DNA of 18,738 nt, taken from positions 1 to 18,738 of the forward strand of contig CAAFWX010000319.1 in NCBI GenBank assembly GCA_900766795.1, written 5' to 3'. The notes beneath the pieces were generated by a model. That model saw nothing but the letters and a program-made list of their open reading frames with translations. It was not told where the DNA came from and searched no databases. The position numbers were made by a program, and so were the translations under genes. The stretch comes from Oscillospiraceae bacterium. Lineage in GTDB: Bacteria > Bacillota_A > Clostridia > Oscillospirales > Ruminococcaceae. Below are positions 15,291 to 18,738 of this stretch, piece after piece. Every line of letters begins with the position of its first letter. Position 1 is the first letter of the stretch.

Positions 15291-15827
15291 GTACTTTGCT
15301 CTGCCCTCTTTGAACAGGTTTCCGCCCGCGCAGTCTATCGCAACGATAAGCGGGAACTTTTCAAAACGCAGGCGCTTAACACTTTCGCAGCCCAAATCCT
15401 CAAAAGCGATGACCTCGCACTCGGTTATGCACTTGCAGGCAAGCGCGCCCGCGCCTCCGATTGCGCAGAAGTATACAGCGCCGTTTCGCTCGATAGCGTC
15501 GCAGACGGCTTGATTTCTCTCGCCCTTGCCAATCATTGCGGACAGCCCCATGTCCAGCATATCGGGTGAGTAGACGTCCATTCTGCTGGAGGTTGTGGGA
15601 CCGCATGCGCCGATAACCATGCCCTCTTTTGCCGCGGTCGGACCTGCATAATAAATCGCTGCGCCCTTCAAATCGTAGGGGAGGGGCTTACCCTCCTTTG
15701 CGAGCGCCATTATGCGCTTGTGCGCAGCGTCACGCGAGGTATACACCGTGCCCGAAAGCAGCACCTTATCTCCCGCCCGCAGGGTCTTTGCCTTTTCTAA
15801 AAGTTCATCTGTTTGAAGTTCTATCAT
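15279..15827 (-). CDS. Class I fumarate hydratase (or tartrate dehydratase) beta subunit
   Basis: A 182-aa protein matching the C-terminal (beta) part of class I iron-sulfur fumarases. Fumarase interconverts fumarate and malate; the iron-sulfur ligands lie in the alpha subunit. Seen: LLSGTVYTSRDAAHKR (23-38), then GPTTSSRMDVYSPDMLDMG, MIGKGE and FCAIGGAGALACKCI, all family hallmarks. Length is right for a stand-alone beta subunit of a two-subunit enzyme. The ATG follows AGAGGAAAAAT. The alpha subunit normally sits directly upstream, but here the upstream gene is a DivIVA-like protein, so the partner must be elsewhere or absent. Fumarase and L(+)-tartrate dehydratase cannot be separated on sequence alone. 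Confidence 0.9.
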   Translation of the reverse strand: MIELQTDELLEKAKTLRAGDKVLLSGTVYTSRDAAHKRIMALAKEGKPLPYDLKGAAIYYAGPTAAKEGMVIGACGPTTSSRMDVYSPDMLDMGLSAMIGKGERNQAVCDAIERNGAVYFCAIGGAGALACKCITECEVIAFEDLGCESVKRLRFEKFPLIVAIDCAGGNLFKEGRAKYASN

Positions 15828-15857
15828 ATTTTTCCTCTTTGTTCAAACACAGTAACA

Positions 15858-15886
15858 CGAGCCGAGCCCGCTTTCGGGTCGGCTCG
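15858..15886. terminator. Strong hairpin between the DivIVA-like and fumarase genes
   Basis: CGAGCCGA (15858-15865) pairs with TCGGCTCG (15879-15886), and inside it CCCG pairs with CGGG around CTTT, with one bulged base. About 12 bp of very stable stem, but no T run on either strand, so it may slow or protect transcripts rather than terminate fully. Confidence 0.55.
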
Positions 15887-15905
15887 CATTATTAATATTG
15901 TATAA

Positions 15906-17414
15906 TCAGAATCCGCCGAAGCCGCCGAACATATCGCCGCTCATGTCGTCGTCGGAGCTGCTGTCGGAGCTGCCGAAGTTCCAGATGGAAGCGTCGTCTG
16001 CGGAGGGAGCCGCAGGCTCAGCAGGCTTTTCGGGTTCGCCCATGCCGAAATCGGTGCCAAGACCGCCGGCGCTTTCCATGGCTGCAAGCTCTTTTTGGAG
16101 GTCGTCCCATGGATTGTCGCTGCCGAGGGAATCCGCTGCGGTGTCTGCCGCAGGCTCGCCGAGTCCGCTAAGGTCGCCGAGCGCTGCCTCTGCTTCGCGC
16201 AGCGCCTTCATCAGCTCGTCCTCGTCCGAGGGAGCGGAAGCGCTGTCGTCCATATCCAGCTCATCCATCGAGATGCTGGGCTTTACGGCAAACTTTTCTT
16301 CCTGCGCCTTGACAGCAGCCAGCAGGTCCTCGTCTGCGGAAGCGTCGAGGTGTGAGCTGGTCATGGTCTGTGCTATGAGGTCGTTTGCGAAATCAATGTC
16401 GGTGACAGCCTTGGCGTGGTCAGAGTTGTCGATGGGAAGAACCTCGTCCACAGAGTCGTCCTTACTGTCGGCAGAGCCAAACACGCTGAGCATGTCGTCT
16501 GCGCCGTCGTTATCCGAAGAACCGAACAGGTCGGAGCCGAACAGGTCGCCGGAAGCGTTGGGGTTCATCAGCGGAACCTCCTTCTTCGACTTGCTTTCCT
16601 CGGCAATCGTTTCCGCGAGTTCGCTTCCGCCCCACTCCTCATCAAAGGACGCGATTACATCCTCTGCGGGCTTTTCCTCTGCCTTTGGCTCAGGCTCGGG
16701 AGCAGCGGGTGCAGGCTCGGGAGCTTTTTCTTTGGCAGGCTCGGAAGCCATCTCGGAAACAGGCTCTGCAACAGGTGCGCTTAGCTTTGCCATTGCGGCG
16801 AAGTCGGGTATTTCTATCGGTGCGGCGGCAACCTGTGCGCCGAGAAGCTCGGCTGCGCTGTCGCCGATTGTCTTGTATCCTGCGTTAAAGGTTTCAATAG
16901 TGCCGCGGAGCATATCCATAAAGGAGGAGAGCTTGGAGTCCGCTTCGGCGCGGCGGCTTTCGGCGTCCGCAACAATTTTCTCTGCGGTTTCCTTTGCCTT
17001 GTCGGTGATTTCCTTTGCGTCGGTTTCTGCCTTAGCGAGAACCTCCGCGTAAGCCTTCTGAGCCTCTGCGCTGACGCCCTTTCCGCTCTTGAGCATGTCT
17101 GTCATCTTGCGCTTTTCTTCGTCAAGCTGCTTTTTGAGGTCGTCCACCTGTTTGGAGAGGCGCTCTGCCTTGACAGTCGCGATGTCAACCTTTTCCTGAA
17201 GAGCCTTCGCCTTGTCTTCGCCCTCTTTTACGGCGGCTGCAACGCGCTCGTCAGCAGATGCGGCTGTTTTAAGAGCCTCTGCCGTCTTTGCGTCGTTCTC
17301 TTTCTTTTCCTGCTCCATTTCGTTCATTCTTTTGCGAACGTTGGATATGTATTCCATAACCTCATTTTTATCAAAGCCCATAGGTTTGGTGCTGAATGAA
17401 CCGTCTGCTGCCAT
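15906..17414 (-). CDS. DivIVA-like coiled-coil protein with long acidic tail
   Basis: A 502-aa cytoplasmic protein. The N-terminus (FSTKPMGFDKNEVMEYISNV, residues 7-26) resembles the DivIVA/GpsB membrane-curvature-binding motif and leads into a Lys/Glu/Ala-rich coiled coil (about 20-165). A short folded-looking stretch (SFMDMLRGTIETFNAGYKTI) follows, then a Pro/Ala/Glu-rich linker and a strongly acidic, Ser/Asp-rich, low-complexity region of more than 200 residues ending in DMFGGFGGF. A role in cell division, polarity or envelope growth is inferred from the N-terminus; the tail is unassigned. AGGAGG precedes the ATG at 17414; a longer in-frame start would fall in the promoter. Single gene, divergent from ireB. 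Confidence 0.78.
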   Translation of the reverse strand: MAADGSFSTKPMGFDKNEVMEYISNVRKRMNEMEQEKKENDAKTAEALKTAASADERVAAAVKEGEDKAKALQEKVDIATVKAERLSKQVDDLKKQLDEEKRKMTDMLKSGKGVSAEAQKAYAEVLAKAETDAKEITDKAKETAEKIVADAESRRAEADSKLSSFMDMLRGTIETFNAGYKTIGDSAAELLGAQVAAAPIEIPDFAAMAKLSAPVAEPVSEMASEPAKEKAPEPAPAAPEPEPKAEEKPAEDVIASFDEEWGGSELAETIAEESKSKKEVPLMNPNASGDLFGSDLFGSSDNDGADDMLSVFGSADSKDDSVDEVLPIDNSDHAKAVTDIDFANDLIAQTMTSSHLDASADEDLLAAVKAQEEKFAVKPSISMDELDMDDSASAPSDEDELMKALREAEAALGDLSGLGEPAADTAADSLGSDNPWDDLQKELAAMESAGGLGTDFGMGEPEKPAEPAAPSADDASIWNFGSSDSSSDDDMSGDMFGGFGGF

Positions 17415-17486
17415 GTGCGTTCCTCCTGAAATAAAAATGGTATTGTGTATATGCGGGCACAGGTCGCCCACGAATACTCTATTGAC

Positions 17487-17515
17487 ATTATATCACAAAA
17501 ACCGTTAATATACAA
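17487..17515 (-). promoter_or_regulatory. Probable promoter of the DivIVA-like gene
   Basis: On the minus strand a perfect TATAAT (17492-17487) has a weak TTGTAT (17515-17510) 17 bp upstream, followed by a leader of about 65 nt to the ribosome site. The -35 match is only partial. Confidence 0.55.
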
Positions 17516-17646
17516 GGGCTTTAACAAATTTTATAAATATGTAGATTTTCCGGAATGTTTTTTGTAGGAATGTCCAAAGCGGTTGAATTTTTTTTGTGAT
17601 TTTCATAGATTTTCCGCGTTTTGCACAGAGAAATATTGAAAGACGG

Positions 17647-17675
17647 TTGTTTTTTTTGTTACAAAAGTGTATAAT
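17647..17675 (+). promoter_or_regulatory. Probable promoter of ireB
   Basis: TTGTTT (17647-17652), 17-bp spacer, TATAAT (17670-17675). The -10 is perfect and the -35 partial. The ribosome site AGGAAAGG (17710-17717) lies 35 bp further on. Confidence 0.65.
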
Positions 17676-17728
17676 ATCAACAGTGGACAGAGGATTATGC
17701 CTCGGACTAAGGAAAGGAAATGATAGCA

Positions 17729-17974
17729 ATGACAGACAAGACCATGACATTCTCGGTGCATGAGGACAGAGAAAACGAAATGAAGGAGATTCTCACCACC
17801 GTGTATGATGCGCTCAAGCAGAAGGGGTACAACCCTATCAACCAGCTCGTCGGATACATACTTTCCGAGGACCCCACCTACATCACGACCTTCAACAATG
17901 CCCGCGGGCTTATCCGTCACATTGACCGCGACGAGCTTTTGCAGGTGCTTGTAAAGAGCTACCTTTCAAATTGA
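17729..17974 (+). CDS. ireB: IreB family regulatory phosphoprotein
   Basis: An 81-aa protein of the IreB (UPF0297) family. In Enterococcus faecalis IreB is phosphorylated on N-terminal threonines by the PASTA kinase IreK and acts in cephalosporin resistance. The family signature is plain: MTDKTMTF with Thr5 and Thr7 as candidate phosphosites, then [26 protein letters not shown] and [16 protein letters not shown]. Start chosen at 17729 because the upstream ATG at 17720 is only two bases from AGGAAAGG, and family members begin at this Met. In many Firmicutes it sits beside ruvX; here it stands alone with its own promoter and terminator. Confidence 0.95.
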   Translation: MTDKTMTFSVHEDRENEMKEILTTVYDALKQKGYNPINQLVGYILSEDPTYITTFNNARGLIRHIDRDELLQVLVKSYLSN

Positions 17975-17999
17975 AGAGAAAACGAAAATGAATAATTCT

Positions 18000-18041
18000 G
18001 CCGCGCCGCTTGCGTTTTGCAGACGGTGCGGCTTTGTTTTT
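18000..18041 (+). terminator. Terminator of ireB
   Basis: GCCGCGCCG (18000-18008) pairs with CGGTGCGGC (18024-18032), 9 bp with one wobble, followed by TTTGTTTTT. Confidence 0.85.
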
Positions 18042-18152
18042 GGAAAAAAACGGGCGCATAAAACTCTCGAAAATGACGCTTTTTTCATGGGGTTAGTGAA
18101 AAATGTACAAATATTTCCGTGGACAATTAGATATAATAATGCTTTTTTGTCA

Positions 18153-18181
18153 TTGACTTATTTTGAATTAAAGGTTATAAT
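18153..18181 (+). promoter_or_regulatory. Promoter of the substrate-binding protein gene
   Basis: TTGACT (18153-18158), 17-bp spacer, TATAAT (18176-18181). Transcription should start near 18188, leaving a long leader of about 138 nt. Confidence 0.82.
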
Positions 18182-18227
18182 TTATTGCAAAGGTAAACGT
18201 TATTGCGTTTTCCTTTGTTCAGAAAGA

Positions 18228-18243
18228 GCATTGTATACAATGC
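18228..18243. promoter_or_regulatory. Perfect 16-bp palindrome, operator-like
   Basis: GCATTGTATACAATGC is its own reverse complement. Its core TTGTATACAA resembles GntR-family operators such as that of Bacillus GntR. It lies about 40 bp downstream of the predicted transcription start, where a bound repressor could block elongation. No regulator gene is visible in the window. Confidence 0.55.
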
Positions 18244-18325
18244 GACAAAGACTTGCAGGGCGGGTGTGTGCGCCCCTAGGCGGCATATCCGTATCTCGGG
18301 TCTGATAAGGAAAGGATGATTTTCT

Positions 18326-18738
18326 ATGAAGAACATTTGGAAGAAGCTTGCTGCGGTAACTCTCGCAGCGACAATGGCTGTTCCCTTTGCAGGCTGCTCC
18401 AGCAACACAACCAGCTCAGAAGGCACAGCCGGTGAGGGCACCGCTGAGGGCGGCGTACTCAAGATTGGCGGTATCGGCCCTGTTACCGGTGGTGCGGCTG
18501 TTTACGGCATTGCTGTAAAGAACGCTGCTGAGCTTGCCGTTAAGGAAATCAACGCAAATGGCGGTATCAACGGCATGACTGTTGAGTTCAAGTTTGAGGA
18601 CGACGTTCACGACGCTGAAAAGTCCGTAAACGCTTACAACTCGCTCAAGGACTGGGGTATGCAGGTGCTCATGGGTACTGTTACCTCCACACCCTGCCAG
18701 GCTGTTGTTGAGGAGACCCACAACGACAATATGTTCCA
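18326..18738 (+). CDS. ABC transporter substrate-binding lipoprotein, LivJ-like (partial)
   Basis: The first 137 codons of a periplasmic-binding-type protein, cut by the window end. It has a lipoprotein signal peptide: Lys-rich start, hydrophobic core (LAAVTLAATMAVPF) and lipobox FAGC with Cys24 as the lipidated residue. A Gly/Ser/Thr/Glu-rich spacer follows, then the type I binding fold of the Leu/Ile/Val-binding family (VLKIGGIGPVTGGAAVYG, AVKEINANGGINGM, MGTVTSTP). It would capture a branched-chain or other amino acid for an ABC importer whose genes should lie beyond the window. AAAGGA lies nine bases before the ATG. Codon bias resembles ilvC, suggesting strong expression. Confidence 0.92.
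   Translation, partial: MKNIWKKLAAVTLAATMAVPFAGCSSNTTSSEGTAGEGTAEGGVLKIGGIGPVTGGAAVYGIAVKNAAELAVKEINANGGINGMTVEFKFEDDVHDAEKSVNAYNSLKDWGMQVLMGTVTSTPCQAVVEETHNDNMF

Larger units (their letters stand above)
17415..17728. other. AT-rich divergent intergenic region
   Basis: This gap separates the divergent DivIVA-like and ireB genes. It holds a probable promoter for each and an 11-bp direct repeat, TAGATTTTCCG, at 17542-17552 and 17606-17616. I see no RNA gene and no coding frame with a ribosome site. Confidence 0.6.
17975..18325. other. Intergenic region between ireB and the substrate-binding protein gene
   Basis: It contains the ireB terminator, a strong promoter (18153-18181), a perfect 16-bp palindrome (18228-18243) and about 140 nt of leader. 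A 105-codon frame spans it but runs through both terminator and promoter and has no ribosome site, so it is not called. Confidence 0.7.

Noticed and set aside
15898..17052. 384-codon Ser/Ala-rich frame antisense to the DivIVA-like gene
   Set aside because: Low-complexity mirror of the acidic Glu/Ala/Asp-rich coding strand; no ribosome site.
17455..17470. GGGCACAGGTCGCCC in the DivIVA-like leader as another copy of the 134-bp element
   Set aside because: Similarity is limited to a few GC-rich bases; no inverted-end structure.
17988..18305. 105-codon frame between ireB and the substrate-binding protein
   Set aside because: It runs through the ireB terminator and the next promoter, lacks a ribosome site and has unlikely composition.

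Overview
The window looks like chromosomal DNA of a low-G+C-lineage (Firmicutes/Clostridia) gut bacterium of the Ruminococcus/Oscillospiraceae kind. This is an inference from several clostridial gene families (an IreB phosphoprotein, a DivIVA-like coiled-coil protein, a YtqB/MnmM-type methyltransferase, a SigH-like sigma factor, a membrane-anchored GH5 cellulase with a CBM2-like module), strong AGGAGG-type ribosome binding sites, near-consensus -35/-10 promoters with 17-bp spacers, and U-tract terminators. It reads as ordinary chromosome with two small repeat elements. There is no phage, plasmid, CRISPR or transposase gene.

Layout. 1-242 is non-coding and holds a tandem palindromic repeat. 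A nitroreductase (-) and an iron-containing alcohol dehydrogenase (+) are divergently transcribed from their own promoters. Next comes an ilvB-ilvN-ilvC operon (+) for branched-chain amino-acid synthesis, with a perfect consensus promoter and a terminator. A GNAT acetyltransferase (+) follows, preceded by a 19-codon reading frame that overlaps its start codon. It converges through a shared terminator on a two-gene unit (-): a membrane-anchored cellulase followed closely by the tRNA methyltransferase mnmM. A 134-bp MITE-like element sits behind the cellulase promoter.

The right half is mostly on the minus strand. Two adjacent half-transporter genes form a heterodimeric ABC exporter with one degenerate ATP site (TM287/288 type). 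After it come an unrecognised Cys/Lys-rich protein, a zinc-ribbon protein, a SigH-like sigma factor, a fumarase beta subunit without its alpha partner next to it, and a DivIVA-like protein with a long acidic tail. Divergent from that, on the plus strand, lie ireB and the start of a branched-chain amino-acid-type ABC substrate-binding lipoprotein, cut by the window edge.

The most unusual non-coding signal is a tRNA-like stretch (about 14476-14538, minus strand) in the leader between the sigma factor and the zinc-ribbon gene. It keeps D-arm and T-arm geometry but lacks a normal anticodon arm, and the loop positions that normally join D- and T-loops are changed. Other items worth a second look are a perfect 16-bp palindrome in the substrate-binding-protein leader, an operator-like inverted repeat just after the ABC exporter promoter, and the 19-aa upstream peptide. 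I did not find a clearly new multi-gene system.
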